The notes under the pieces: model-generated | What the model saw: the letters and a program-made list of their open reading frames with translations, nothing else | Told to the model about the DNA's origin: nothing | Database searches by the model: none | Translations under genes and position numbers: made by a program | Assembly (NCBI RefSeq): GCF_028617075.1 | Contig: NZ_JAQKGV010000001.1 | Coordinates: 248,001-312,000, forward strand | DNA from: Rubrobacter calidifluminis | GTDB lineage: Bacteria; Actinomycetota; Rubrobacteria; Rubrobacterales; Rubrobacteraceae | Direction of reading: 5' to 3' | DNA length: 64,000 nt | Part shown: piece after piece, positions 26,222 to 35,533 of the stretch | Layout: every line of letters starts with the position of its first letter | How positions within the stretch are numbered: position 1 is the stretch's first letter

Positions 26222-27277
26222 ATGGATCTTCCGTCCACGATGAAGGCGGCGCGCTTCTACGAAGTCGGGAGGCCGCTCGAGGTCGAGGAGGTTCCGGTGC
26301 CAGAGATCCGGGAGGACGAGGTGCTGGTGCGGGTGCGGGCCGCCGGGATCTGCGGCTCGGACGTGCACATCGTCTTCGAGGGCATCACGCCGACCGCCTT
26401 CACCCCGATAACCCTGGGGCACGAGCCCGCCGGGGTCGTCGCCGCGGTGGGCTCGCGGGTCGAAGGCTGGGAGCCGGGGGAGAGGGTCTCGGTCACGCCG
26501 TTCTATTTCTGCGGCGCCTGTCCCAACTGTCTCGCCGGGCACGCCGAGGTCTGCAGGGAGAGGAAGGTCGTCGGGATACACGCCGACGGGGCCCTGGCCG
26601 AGTACATGGCCGTCCCGGCGCGCAACCTGATCCCGCTGCCCGACGGCGTCCCGTTCGAGGTCGGGGCGATCGTCACCGACGCGGTCGCGACCCCCTTCCA
26701 CGCGCTCGCCGACCGGGCCGCGCTCTCACCCGGCGAGACCGTCGCGATCTTCGGAGCCGGAGGGCTCGGGCTGCACGCCGTACAGCTCGCCAGGCTCTGC
26801 GGGGCGCGGAAGATCTTCGTCGTCGACGTGCGCGAGGAGCAGCTCGAGCGCGCCCGCCGGGCCGGGGCGGACGTGACCGTGAACCCCGGCGAGACCTCCC
26901 CCGTCGAGGAGATCCTGGATGAGACCGGAGGTGTCGGGGTCGACGTCGCGGCCGAGTTCATCGGGCTCGGGGAGACGATCGCGCAGGCCGTAGAGTGCGT
27001 CGTCTCCGGGGGGAGGGTCGTGGTCTGCGGGCTCGGGGCCGAGCCCATCAAGATCCTCCCCCCGACGGTCTTCGTGCGGAAGCAGATCTCCTTCCTCGGC
27101 TCCTACGGGTTCACCAAGCGCAACATCGGGCGGCTGCTCGAGCTCGTCTCGGCCGGGAGGCTCGACCTGGAGCGCTCCATCACCCACACCTTCCCGCTCG
27201 AGGAGGTGAACACCGCGCTCAGGTACCTGCACGAGAAGATAGAGGATCCGATCCGGATAGCCGTAACCCTACCCTGA
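26222..27277 (+). CDS. Zinc-dependent alcohol dehydrogenase (threonine/sorbitol dehydrogenase-like)
   Basis: This 351-residue MDR enzyme contains the catalytic zinc ligands in ICGSDVH and LGHEPAG, four structural-zinc cysteines in CGACPNCLAGHAEVC, and the NAD site AIFGAGGLGLHAVQLA. ATG 26222 is chosen because GGGAGG is nine bases upstream; ATG 26213 would abut the ribosome-binding site. It oxidises an alcohol to a ketone or aldehyde with NAD(P). The 3' end overlaps the APC permease gene, read on the other strand, by nine bases. Confidence 0.93.
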   Translation: MDLPSTMKAARFYEVGRPLEVEEVPVPEIREDEVLVRVRAAGICGSDVHIVFEGITPTAFTPITLGHEPAGVVAAVGSRVEGWEPGERVSVTPFYFCGACPNCLAGHAEVCRERKVVGIHADGALAEYMAVPARNLIPLPDGVPFEVGAIVTDAVATPFHALADRAALSPGETVAIFGAGGLGLHAVQLARLCGARKIFVVDVREEQLERARRAGADVTVNPGETSPVEEILDETGGVGVDVAAEFIGLGETIAQAVECVVSGGRVVVCGLGAEPIKILPPTVFVRKQISFLGSYGFTKRNIGRLLELVSAGRLDLERSITHTFPLEEVNTALRYLHEKIEDPIRIAVTLP

Positions 27278-28819
27278 CACCTGACCCTGCGGCACCGCCT
27301 CCTCGCTCTCGGGCTCCATCGGCCCTGCTCCCTCGCCGATCCCGGCGTAGACGTCCGGGCGGCGCGAGCGGAGGAACGCGCCCACCAGGAGCCCCGCCAG
27401 GCCGCCGCCGAAGAGGATCACCGGCAGGATCACGGTGAGCGGGCTGAGCGGCGCCGTCGTGGAGCTGGTGATGAGCACGTTGAAGTTCGCGACGCCGAGG
27501 ACGAGCAGCGCGACGAGCAGCACGCCCGCGACGGTGGGTGCTATCGTGGTGGTCCAGCGGCCGAGTTCGGCCTCCGGGTTGCGCCGGAAGTAGCTCGCGA
27601 CCGCGAACGAGGTCACGGACATCAGCAGCAGCACCCCCAGGGCCCCGAGGTTGGTCAGCCAGGTGAAGAGGGTGAGCAGCGGGTTGAGCCCGAGGATGGC
27701 GAAGATCCCGAAGACCACCACCGCGAGCAGCGACTGGGAGATCGAGGCGATCCAGGGCGATCCCGTCCGCGGGTGCACCCGCCCGAAGAGGCGCGGCAGG
27801 ACCCCCTCGCGCCCGAGCGCGAAGATGTAGCGGGCGACCGCGTTGTGGAACGAGAGGTTGGCGGCGAAGATGCTGGTGATGAAGAGCAGCGAGGCCGCAT
27901 CGCCCCACGCCACCCCGAGCCGCTCCTGCCCGGCGATGAAGAGCACGGTCGTCGGATCCGGGGTCCCGGCGGTCGCGTAGCCGGCCTTGAGCATCGCCTT
28001 CGGGTCTACCATCGTGTCCGGGCCGGCGGCGACCCCGACCATCCAGCTCGAGAGGGCGTAGAAAAGGGCGATGAAGCTCACCCCGATCAGGGTCGCCCGC
28101 GCGACGGTCTTGCGCGGGTTGCGGCACTCCTCGGAGTAGATCGCCGCCGACTCGAAACCCATGAACGAGGCGACGCTGAAGGTGAGCGTCGCCCCGGCCG
28201 CCGCGCCGAAGGCGACGAGCGGGTTGAAGCCGATCGTGGTGAGGCCCTCGGGGCCCGGCTTGGCCAGGACCGCGAGGTCGAAGAGCGCCACGGCGAGCAC
28301 CTCGAGGGTGAGCAGCACCGCGAGCACCCGGGCGTTGAGGTCTATCTGCAGCACCCCGAGGACGGCGATTACGGCCCATCCCACCAGGACCCAGACCCAC
28401 CACGGCTCGTTTATCCCGAGCCGGCCGGACATGAACGCCCCGAAGGCAACCCCGAAGAGACCGTAGATCCCGATCTGCATCGCGTTGTACGCGATGAGCG
28501 CGACGAAGGCCGCACCCACGCCCCCGACCTTGCCGAGCCCGCGCGAGACGTAGGAGTAGAACGCCCCGGCGTTGGCGACGTGGCGGCTCATCGCTGCGTA
28601 GCCTATCGAGAAGATGCCGAGCACGATGCCCAGGGGTATGAACATGAACGGGACGGCCTTGTTGCCGGTCACCAGGTAGGTCGTGGCCTGACCCCCGGCG
28701 ACCGCCGTGAGCGGGGCCGAGGCCGCCACGATCATGAACACCAGATGCCCGACCCCGAGCGAGCGTCGCTGGAGCCGCGTTCCTCCGGAGGGGGCGGACC
28801 CCCCTGTCGTCTGCGCCAT
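27269..28819 (-). CDS. APC-family amino acid / amine permease
   Basis: This 516-residue membrane protein has 12 predicted helices. The N-terminal part has the APC pattern GHLVFMIVAASAPLTAVAGG, and helix 5-6 residues SFMGFESAAIYSEECRNPRKTVARAT are classic. It is the last gene of the leftward catabolic operon, 16 bases after the aldehyde dehydrogenase, with a good GAGGAGG ribosome-binding site. The context suggests import of an amine or amino-acid-like substrate for the gamma-glutamylation pathway. Confidence 0.93.
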   Translation of the reverse strand: MAQTTGGSAPSGGTRLQRRSLGVGHLVFMIVAASAPLTAVAGGQATTYLVTGNKAVPFMFIPLGIVLGIFSIGYAAMSRHVANAGAFYSYVSRGLGKVGGVGAAFVALIAYNAMQIGIYGLFGVAFGAFMSGRLGINEPWWVWVLVGWAVIAVLGVLQIDLNARVLAVLLTLEVLAVALFDLAVLAKPGPEGLTTIGFNPLVAFGAAAGATLTFSVASFMGFESAAIYSEECRNPRKTVARATLIGVSFIALFYALSSWMVGVAAGPDTMVDPKAMLKAGYATAGTPDPTTVLFIAGQERLGVAWGDAASLLFITSIFAANLSFHNAVARYIFALGREGVLPRLFGRVHPRTGSPWIASISQSLLAVVVFGIFAILGLNPLLTLFTWLTNLGALGVLLLMSVTSFAVASYFRRNPEAELGRWTTTIAPTVAGVLLVALLVLGVANFNVLITSSTTAPLSPLTVILPVILFGGGLAGLLVGAFLRSRRPDVYAGIGEGAGPMEPESEEAVPQGQVSG

Positions 28820-28835
28820 CAGCTTTCTCCTCCTC

Positions 28836-30308
28836 TCACCTTGTGCTCCCTTCCTGGATCTGCAGCGTCTTCAGGTCCGAGTAGAAGTCGAGGGCGTAGT
28901 CGCCACCCTCGCGTCCGATGCCGGAGATGCCCATCCCCCCGAACGGGGCGGTCAGGTCGCGCACCAGGAAGGTGTTGACCCACACGACCCCGGCCCGGAC
29001 CATCCGGCCCACCCTGTCGGCCCGCCCGAGCGAGGAGGTGTAGATCACGGCGGAGAGCCCGTACTCGGTGGAGTTGGCGAGCGAGACCGCCTCTGCCTCG
29101 TCCTCGAACTCCTGTATCGTGAGCACGGGGCCGAAGACCTCCCGCTGGACGATCTCGGCGTCGTTGGATTTCGGGCGGATGAGGGTCGGCTCGTAGAAGA
29201 GCGGTCCCACCTCCGAGCGGCGCCCGCCGCGCAGCACCTCGTGCCCCTCGGCGCGGGCGCGTTCGACGAAGCCCTCGACCCGTTTCAGGTGGTCGGGGTG
29301 GATGAGCGGCGAGATGGTCGTCCTCTCGTCGCGCGGGTCTCCGAGGACGTGCTCGTCGGCGAAGCGGTCGAACAGCTCCAGGAACTCCCGGGCGACCGAG
29401 CGCTGCACCAGGAGCCTGGTCCCGGCCAGGCAGACCTGCCCGGCGTCGTCGTACTGCCCGGCGGCCTTCCTGGCCGCGGCCTCGAGGTCGGCGTCTTCGA
29501 AGACGATGAGCGGTCCCTTGCCGCCCATCTCGGCGGTGAACGGCACCAGGTTCCTGGCGGCGGCCTGCCCGATGAGGCGCCCGGTCTCCGGAGAGCCGGT
29601 GAACGAGACGCGCCGCACCATCGGGTGCGCCACCAGCGCCGCCCCGGCCTCCTCGCCCATCCCCTGCAGGACGTTGAAGACGCCGGGCGGGAAGCCGGCC
29701 TCCTCGGTGAGGTCCGCGAGGAGGCTGGCCGAGAGCGGGGCCCACTCGGCGGGCTTGAGGATCACGGTGCAGCCGGCGGCGAGCGCCGGGGCGACCTTCC
29801 AGGTCGAGAGCATGAACGGTGCGTTCCAGGGGGTTATCGTCGCCGCGGGCCCGGCGGGCATCCTCTGCACCCGGTTCCAGGTCCCCTGCGAGCGCCAGTC
29901 GCGCTCCTCGTAGGAGGCGGCGAGCCCGGCGTAGGCGCGGAAGTTGCGCGCCCCGCGGTGGATGACCCGCGCCCGCAGCGAGCGCAACAGCATCGCCATG
30001 TCCTCGCACTCGACCGCCGCGAGGGACTCGACGTTCTCGTCTATGAGGTCGGCGAGGCGCCTCATGTAGGTGCCCCGCCCCTCGGGCCCCAGGGAAGCCC
30101 ACCGCGGGAAGGCTTCTTTCGCCGCGCGTACAGCCCGGTCGGCCTCCTCCTCGCCGCCGCGGGAGACGTAGGCGATGGGCTCGCAGCTCATCGGCGAGAT
30201 CACCTCGAAGCGCTCCCGGCTCGGCACCCTCTCGCCGCCGATGTAGTGGTCGGTCGAGACCTCGACCCCGGCCACCTTCGCGGTGTTCTCGTGCGTTCCT
30301 GCGCTCAT
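28836..30308 (-). CDS. NAD(P)-dependent aldehyde dehydrogenase (HpaE-like)
   Basis: This 490-residue aldehyde dehydrogenase has TPWNAPFMLSTWKVAPALAAG, the NAD motif FTGSPETGR, the general-base Glu in FTAEMGGKGP and the catalytic Cys in DDAGQVCLAG. It resembles 5-carboxymethyl-2-hydroxymuconic-semialdehyde and betaine-type dehydrogenases. In an operon with an extradiol dioxygenase and an FAH-family enzyme, oxidation of a ring-cleavage semialdehyde is likely. ATG 30308 overlaps the preceding stop (ATGA). A longer frame to 30941 reads antiparallel material in another gene and is not used. Confidence 0.93.
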   Translation of the reverse strand: MSAGTHENTAKVAGVEVSTDHYIGGERVPSRERFEVISPMSCEPIAYVSRGGEEEADRAVRAAKEAFPRWASLGPEGRGTYMRRLADLIDENVESLAAVECEDMAMLLRSLRARVIHRGARNFRAYAGLAASYEERDWRSQGTWNRVQRMPAGPAATITPWNAPFMLSTWKVAPALAAGCTVILKPAEWAPLSASLLADLTEEAGFPPGVFNVLQGMGEEAGAALVAHPMVRRVSFTGSPETGRLIGQAAARNLVPFTAEMGGKGPLIVFEDADLEAAARKAAGQYDDAGQVCLAGTRLLVQRSVAREFLELFDRFADEHVLGDPRDERTTISPLIHPDHLKRVEGFVERARAEGHEVLRGGRRSEVGPLFYEPTLIRPKSNDAEIVQREVFGPVLTIQEFEDEAEAVSLANSTEYGLSAVIYTSSLGRADRVGRMVRAGVVWVNTFLVRDLTAPFGGMGISGIGREGGDYALDFYSDLKTLQIQEGSTR

Positions 30309-31114
30309 CTCTGCTGGATCTCCTTGACGGTCTCGAGGTCGTCCACGGTGTAGCCGAGCGTCATCCGGTATCCCCGCCCGACTTTCACCGGGGCGAGGAT
30401 GTGGTGCTCCTCGCCCTCGGCCGGGTAGAGCTCGAGCGTGGCCTCGCCCTCGACGGCCGTAGAGGAGGCCCGGTCCCGGCTCAGGAGCTTCACCAGCTCG
30501 TGCACCTGCGGGTCGTCGTGGCGGCCGCGGGCGAGGCGGGGGAAGTGCCGGACGTTGACGATGGGGGGCGCGTTGTGGCGCGGGCCCTCCTCCGAGGGGC
30601 CCTCCACCGTGAGGGTCATGCGTGAGATCATGCGTCCCCGCGCCGAGCAGGTCGCTCCGTAGCGGGCGCCCTCCCCGAGTCCCGGGTCGGCGGCCACCCC
30701 CCCGAGCCCGAAGGTGCGGGTCATCCAGATCGACCCGAGCTTCTTGGGGAACCCCTGGATCCAACCGCGCACGAGCGCGAAGTCCTGGTCCACCCAGATG
30801 AAGGGGCAGGTGGTGACCTCCTCGCCGTCGAGCAGGGCGTTCACGACGAGGAAGAACTCCCTGTACTGGGCGCGCACCGGGTCCAGAAGCTCCTCGCCCT
30901 CCCCGGAGCACGACTGCCAGTCGGCGAAGACCGCCGCGCACCGGCCCGCGTCGGGGTGTGGATCGAGGCCCTCCGGGAGGACCGAGCGGGCGGCGTCGGG
31001 GTCGGCCCAGTAGTCCACGACGAGGAGGTCTCCGACGTAGTGCCAGGGCGGGTGGGGGACGAGGCTCGCCCTGCCGGTGCTGGTGCGGGGGATCGAGTAA
31101 CCTTTCAGGCTCAA
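30305..31114 (-). CDS. Acetoacetate decarboxylase family protein
   Basis: This 269-residue protein of the acetoacetate-decarboxylase-like fold has segments such as WHYVGDLLVVDYWADP, EFFLVVNALLDGEEVTTCPF and GFPKKLGSIWMTR, the last resembling the active-site Lys region of the family. Activity within the fold ranges from decarboxylation to hydration or aldol reactions, so the reaction is not assigned. The start is TTG 31114, with GAGGAGG upstream and overlap with the dioxygenase stop. In this operon it could act on a keto-acid product of ring cleavage. Confidence 0.82.
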   Translation of the reverse strand: MSLKGYSIPRTSTGRASLVPHPPWHYVGDLLVVDYWADPDAARSVLPEGLDPHPDAGRCAAVFADWQSCSGEGEELLDPVRAQYREFFLVVNALLDGEEVTTCPFIWVDQDFALVRGWIQGFPKKLGSIWMTRTFGLGGVAADPGLGEGARYGATCSARGRMISRMTLTVEGPSEEGPRHNAPPIVNVRHFPRLARGRHDDPQVHELVKLLSRDRASSTAVEGEATLELYPAEGEEHHILAPVKVGRGYRMTLGYTVDDLETVKEIQQR

Positions 31115-32040
31115 GTGGAGACCTCCTCGGGTAGCGGATATCCCAACATCTCCAGGCTCTCGCGCTCGGAGGCTATCGCGGCCTCGTCGAAGCGGAAGTA
31201 CGAGCGGGGTGGGAGCTGGCCCCAGGTGTTGGACGAGAAGCGGTCGTCGGGCCAGCGGCGGACCTCGTGGTCGTCCTCGAGCTGCTCCATGTCGCAGTAG
31301 AGCTCGACGAAGCACTCCTCCTCGACGATGCGCACGTAGGAGGCGATGTTGCCCCCGATGCCGTGCCGGACGGGGCCCCAGGCCACCCACCTGCCGCGGC
31401 GGCCCAGGTGGTCGAGCGCGGCGCGCATCTGCCCGATGTCGACGACGTCGAAGGCGAGGTGGTGGAAGTGGGAGTACCCCTTGTCCACGAGCGCCATCAC
31501 GTGGTGGTCGCGCCCTATGTGCAGCCAGACCCCGCCGTCGCCGAGCCAGTCGGTCACCTTCATCCCGAGCACCCGCGTGTAGAACTCGAGCTGCTCCCGG
31601 ATGTTCGCGGTGAGGAAGTTGACGTGCCCGAGCCGGCGCGGGTGGCCGGGGGCGGGGTTGGCGAGCGGCCGGGCCTGCGGGGTGAAGCGCATCCTCTCGT
31701 CCTCCCGCCGGTATCCGAGGAGCCGCACCCGGTTGCCCTCGGCATCTTCGACCTCGAGCGCGCCCTCCTTCTCCTCCCAGCCGACGCCGCACTCCTCGAG
31801 GTGGCGTCGGGCGTCGTCGAGGGTGCACGAGCGGGAGAGCTCGTAGGCGACGTGCCCGAGGCCGCCCTTCTCCGAGTAGACGAGCTCGACGGAGAAGGGC
31901 TCGTCGTCGCAGGCCAGGCGTACCCTGTCCGCGCTCCTCTCGCGCTCGGCGAGCCCGAACTCCACGCTCCAGCGCGGGGCGGCCTCGGCGACGTCCCGGG
32001 TCAGGAGGCTGACGTGGGCTATGCGGCGCAGCGAGATCAT
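31111..32040 (-). CDS. Extradiol ring-cleavage dioxygenase, VOC superfamily (type I)
   Basis: This 309-residue two-domain vicinal-oxygen-chelate protein has its iron ligands in the C-terminal domain: His139 (LGHVNF), His194 (FHHLAF) and Glu246 (VELYCD). A further His at about 226 in GPVRHGIGG fits the catalytic acid/base position of catechol 2,3-dioxygenases and homoprotocatechuate dioxygenase. It likely cleaves a catechol next to the hydroxyls. ATG 32040 overlaps the P450 stop, so translation is coupled. Confidence 0.88.
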   Translation of the reverse strand: MISLRRIAHVSLLTRDVAEAAPRWSVEFGLAERERSADRVRLACDDEPFSVELVYSEKGGLGHVAYELSRSCTLDDARRHLEECGVGWEEKEGALEVEDAEGNRVRLLGYRREDERMRFTPQARPLANPAPGHPRRLGHVNFLTANIREQLEFYTRVLGMKVTDWLGDGGVWLHIGRDHHVMALVDKGYSHFHHLAFDVVDIGQMRAALDHLGRRGRWVAWGPVRHGIGGNIASYVRIVEEECFVELYCDMEQLEDDHEVRRWPDDRFSSNTWGQLPPRSYFRFDEAAIASERESLEMLGYPLPEEVST

Positions 32041-33272
32041 GCGGCCTCCACCCGGACGGGCATGCGCTTTATGCCGTTGAAGAAGTTGGAGCGCAGCCGG
32101 TCGACCTTCCCGGCGAGCTCGACCGAGCGCAGCCGCGGGATGAGTTCCTCGAAGGTCACCCGGACCTCCATCCGGGCCAGGTGCGCCCCCAGGCAGAAGT
32201 GGACGCCCCCGGGGCCGAAGGTCATGTGCCGGTTGGGGTTTCGCCCGACGTCGAAGGTGTTCGGGTTCTCGAAGACGGCCTCGTCGCGGTTGCCGGAGGT
32301 GAACCAGGTCGTCACCTTCGCCCCGGCGGGGATCCTCGTCCCGGCGAGCTCGGTCTCCCGGGTCGTGGTCCTGCGGAAGTGGTGCACCGGGGTCGCCCAG
32401 CGCAGCATCTCCTCGGCCGCCGAGGGGTAGAGCGAGGGGTCGCGCCTGAGGCGCTCGAGCTGGTCGGGGTTCTCGATCAGGGCCAGCAGGCCGTGGGTTA
32501 TCGTGTGGCGGGTCGTCTCGTTGCCGGCGGTGGCCAGAAGCACGAAGTTGACGTCGTACTCGCGTGGGGTGAGCCCGCCGAAGGCCATCTGGGTGATGAT
32601 GTCGTCCTTGGGGTTCCTGCGGCGCTCGGCGGCGAGGGCGCGTCCGATCCTGAAGAGCTCGAGCGCGGCCGGGCTCGAGAACGGCAGCAGCCGGTGCTCG
32701 GGCCTCTCCGGCGGCCGGGCGAACTCCGGGTCCTGGTTGCCGAGCAGGTGGTCGCCGATCTCGATGATGTAGCGCCGCTCCTCCTGCGGGACCCCGAGGA
32801 TGTCCGCGAAGACGCGCATCGGGATCTCCGAGGAGATCTCGCGCACGAAGTCGAACTCGCCCTTCGGCAGCGCGCCCTCTATCACCTCGCGGGCGACCTG
32901 GCGTACCTGATCCTCCCACCCCCGAACCGACTTCGGGGTGAACTTGCCCTTGATGAGCGCCCGGATCTCGTTGTGCCGGGGCGGGTCGAGGTCGATCATG
33001 GACTTGCGGGCTTCGATCTGGTCTGGTTCCAGGTCTTCGAGGGAGGTGCCGCCTATCTCCGAGGAGTAGACGTCCCAGCGGCGGTGGACCTCCCGGATGT
33101 CCCAGTAGCGGGTCACGGCCCAGAAGCCGGGGCCGTCGGGTTCGGGGTTGAAGTGCACCGGGTCCTCCCGGCGCAGGATCTCGAACCACTCGTGGGGCAC
33201 CCGCTCGACGAAGGCGTCCGGGTTGGAGAGGTCTATTTCCTCCAGGCTTGCGGTCCTGGTGGCGTCGGTCAT
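32037..33272 (-). CDS. Cytochrome P450
   Basis: This 411-residue soluble bacterial P450 has the I-helix oxygen-activation motif AGNETTR (249-255), ExxR as EMLR (288-291) and the haem loop FGPGGVHFCLG with Cys360. Its overall style is like CYP124/125/142 and linalool-hydroxylase relatives. A small ferredoxin is encoded in the same operon; no reductase is. It sits ten bases after the glutamine-synthetase-like gene. Hydroxylation of the amine-bearing substrate or its product is inferred. Confidence 0.95.
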   Translation of the reverse strand: MTDATRTASLEEIDLSNPDAFVERVPHEWFEILRREDPVHFNPEPDGPGFWAVTRYWDIREVHRRWDVYSSEIGGTSLEDLEPDQIEARKSMIDLDPPRHNEIRALIKGKFTPKSVRGWEDQVRQVAREVIEGALPKGEFDFVREISSEIPMRVFADILGVPQEERRYIIEIGDHLLGNQDPEFARPPERPEHRLLPFSSPAALELFRIGRALAAERRRNPKDDIITQMAFGGLTPREYDVNFVLLATAGNETTRHTITHGLLALIENPDQLERLRRDPSLYPSAAEEMLRWATPVHHFRRTTTRETELAGTRIPAGAKVTTWFTSGNRDEAVFENPNTFDVGRNPNRHMTFGPGGVHFCLGAHLARMEVRVTFEELIPRLRSVELAGKVDRLRSNFFNGIKRMPVRVEAA

Positions 33273-33282
33273 CTCCTCCTCC

Positions 33283-34635
33283 TTAGAGATGGTGCAGGTA
33301 CTCGTCTATCTCCCAGTCCGAGACCCAGGTGCGGTGACGTTCGGCCTCGAAACGCTTGACCGCGAGGAAGGTCTCGACGATCTCCGTGCCGAGCCCCTCC
33401 ACCAGCACCTCGTCTCTCTCCAGCGCCTCGAGCGCTTCTTCCAGCGTCTCCGGCAGTGGGTCTCCGGCCTCCGGTCCCGCGGCGTGGTAGGCGTCGCCGC
33501 CGACCGGCGGCGGGGGCTCGAGGCCCCTGCGCACGCCGTCGAGGCCCGAGAAGAGCACCGCGGCTATCGCCAGGTAGGGGTTGGCGCTCCCGTCCCCGAC
33601 CCTCACCTCGACCCGGGTCGCCCGGCCGCGCTCGGCCGGGATGCGGACGAAGGCGGTGCGGTTGTCCCAGCCCCAGTTGGCGTGGGTGGGGGCGAGCGAG
33701 TCGGGCACCAGCCTGCGGTAGGCGTTCACCGTTGGGTTCAGAAACGCCATCGCGCCGCAGGCGTGGGCGAGGATGCCGGCGACGAAGCTCCGCATCACGC
33801 CGGAGACCCCGTCCGGGTCGTCCTCCTGCGCGAAGGCGTTCTCGCCCTCCCGCTCGGCCGAGAGGTGCAGGTGGAACCCCGAGCCACCCTGGTCGTTGAA
33901 AGGCTTGCCCATGAAGGTCGCGACGAGCCCGCAGGAGGCGGCGACGTCCTTCACGGCGCTCTTCAGCCGGAAGGCCCGGTCCGCGGCGGCGAGCGCCGGG
34001 CCGTGGTGCAGGTTGATCTCGTACTGTGAGTTCATGAATTCGTGGTTGGCGGCGAAGGCGCCGAGGCCCATCTTCGAGAGGTCTTCGGCGAGCCGGCGGA
34101 CGACGCCCCTCGGGTCGGCCTGCGGGCCCGCGGTGTAGACCATGCTCAGGTTGTCCACGTAGCGGCGCACTCCGTTCTTCGCCTGAGGGTCGGGCACGCA
34201 CAGGAAGAACTCGAGCTCGGGCCCGACCACCGGGGAGAGCCCTATCTCCTCGAAGGCGGCCACGGCCCGGCGCAGCGCCCCCCGCGGGTCGGCCGGACGC
34301 CGCGAGTTCTGGCTCACGGGCTCGAGGTCGGCGATGCAGCAGGCCACACCGGGCTCCCAGGGCAGTGGGGTGAGCGTCGAGAGGTCGGGGTAGGCAATCA
34401 TGTCCGGATAGCCCTCCTCGCCGCCCACGACCGGTACGTGGCGCAGGTCGGTGCCCATGACCGCCGAGCAGAAGGCGAGCCCGTGCTCGGTCGCCCGACC
34501 GAACTCCGCGACCGGTACGTCCTTGCCCCGCGCCACCCCGTGCAGGTCCGGGTAGATCACCCGCACGGAGGTGACCGATCCGTCGAGGAGTATCTCGGTG
34601 GTCTTCTCTTCCGTCCTCTGCTCCTGAGGTGTCAT
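33283..34635 (-). CDS. Glutamine-synthetase-like gamma-glutamyl ligase
   Basis: This 450-residue type I glutamine synthetase homologue has GPELEFFL, the NSQYEINLHHG segment, the GSGFHLHLS metal and ATP segment, NPTVNAYRRLVP and VEVRVGDGSANPYLA. Catalytic residues appear present. Its place among P450, amidotransferase and permease genes argues against housekeeping nitrogen assimilation and for ATP-dependent gamma-glutamylation of an amine, as in PuuA, IpuC and the aniline ligases TdnQ/AtdA1. ATG 34635 follows AAGGAG. Confidence 0.9.
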   Translation of the reverse strand: MTPQEQRTEEKTTEILLDGSVTSVRVIYPDLHGVARGKDVPVAEFGRATEHGLAFCSAVMGTDLRHVPVVGGEEGYPDMIAYPDLSTLTPLPWEPGVACCIADLEPVSQNSRRPADPRGALRRAVAAFEEIGLSPVVGPELEFFLCVPDPQAKNGVRRYVDNLSMVYTAGPQADPRGVVRRLAEDLSKMGLGAFAANHEFMNSQYEINLHHGPALAAADRAFRLKSAVKDVAASCGLVATFMGKPFNDQGGSGFHLHLSAEREGENAFAQEDDPDGVSGVMRSFVAGILAHACGAMAFLNPTVNAYRRLVPDSLAPTHANWGWDNRTAFVRIPAERGRATRVEVRVGDGSANPYLAIAAVLFSGLDGVRRGLEPPPPVGGDAYHAAGPEAGDPLPETLEEALEALERDEVLVEGLGTEIVETFLAVKRFEAERHRTWVSDWEIDEYLHHL

Positions 34636-35330
34636 GCTCTGTGGCTCCTTTCTCTCACCGCCCGCTCGAAGAACGCGTCGAAGAGCCTGAAGGCGGCTTC
34701 TTTGGCGGCGTGTTCTTTCTCCGGCGGGGCTTCGAGCAGCGCGAGAGGGTCTTCCACCCCGTAGCGGGAGAGCCTGCCGGAGGAGAGGTCCTTGCGGGCC
34801 CATCCTGCGACCACCTCGACGGTGCTCTCCGGGTGGAACTGGACCCCGAGGTGGGGACCGAACCTGAAAGCCTGCACCGAGCGTCTGGTGCGCGCCAGCT
34901 CCTCTGCCCCGGGCGGGGTCTCGAAGCCTTCGAAATGCCACTCGAGCCAGGGGCCCGGCGGGATCTCTTCGGGGTCTTTGGTCTCTACCTCGCACCAGCC
35001 GAGCTCGGGCTCGGGCAGGGGACCGACCTCGCCGCCGAGGACGCTCGCGAGCACCTGACCGCCGAAGCACAGCCCGAGGACCGGTACCTCCTCCTCGACG
35101 CACCTGCGGACGAGATCGAGTTCTGCGGCCACGGCGGGTTGTTCTTCTGCGTCGCGTGGGCTGTACTGCGAGCCCAGCGAGGCGACGAAGAGGTGGCGCC
35201 GGGGGTCGGGGGGCTCGCCGTCGAGCCAGGAGCGGCTCACCTCGAAGGGGATGCCCCTCTCGTGCAGCCACCCGGCGAGGAGCGCCGGCGGGGTTCTCTC
35301 GGCGTGCTGCCTTATGAGAACGGGCTTCAC
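34632..35330 (-). CDS. Class I glutamine amidotransferase-like protein
   Basis: This 232-residue protein has the catalytic triad of class I amidotransferases: Cys88 in GLCFGGQ, and His/Glu in VQFHPEST. It stands alone, without a synthase domain. Beside a GS-like ligase it recalls PuuD (gamma-glutamyl amide hydrolase) and TdnT/AtdA2 of aniline pathways. GTG 35330 overlaps the ferredoxin stop, and its own 3' end overlaps the GS-like ATG. Confidence 0.88.
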   Translation of the reverse strand: MKPVLIRQHAERTPPALLAGWLHERGIPFEVSRSWLDGEPPDPRRHLFVASLGSQYSPRDAEEQPAVAAELDLVRRCVEEEVPVLGLCFGGQVLASVLGGEVGPLPEPELGWCEVETKDPEEIPPGPWLEWHFEGFETPPGAEELARTRRSVQAFRFGPHLGVQFHPESTVEVVAGWARKDLSSGRLSRYGVEDPLALLEAPPEKEHAAKEAAFRLFDAFFERAVRERSHRA

Positions 35331-35533
35331 CGCACCACCTCGACCTTTATCGCGGTGGTGGGGCATGCCTCCTCGGCCTCGCGGGCCTTCTCTTCCAGCG
35401 AGATCTCCGCCTCCGGCCTCCAGCGCAGCACGTCGTCCTCGCCGAGGGTGAAGATCTCCGGCGCGATCCTGGCGCACTCGCCGCAGCTCTGGCACAGGTC
35501 GAGATCCACCTCTACTTCGAGCTTCCCGTCCAT
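35327..35533 (-). CDS. Ferredoxin, four-cysteine P450-partner type
   Basis: This 68-residue ferredoxin has cysteines at 14, 17, 20 and 57 (CQSCGEC...ACP). P450-partner ferredoxins of this size usually lack the second cysteine and carry a [3Fe-4S] cluster; here all four are present, allowing [4Fe-4S]. It probably delivers electrons to the P450 encoded three genes later. ATG 35533 overlaps the FAH gene by 22 bases. Confidence 0.92.
   Translation of the reverse strand: MDGKLEVEVDLDLCQSCGECARIAPEIFTLGEDDVLRWRPEAEISLEEKAREAEEACPTTAIKVEVVR

Noticed and set aside
28707-30353. 548-codon plus-strand frame over permease and aldehyde dehydrogenase genes
   Set aside because: Mirror of high-GC coding sequence on the other strand; no ribosome-binding site or family features.
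31115-33189. A long frame fusing P450-region sequence to the VOC dioxygenase
   Set aside because: The 5' part is out of frame with the P450 and has no homology; the dioxygenase starts at ATG 32040 in an ATGA overlap.
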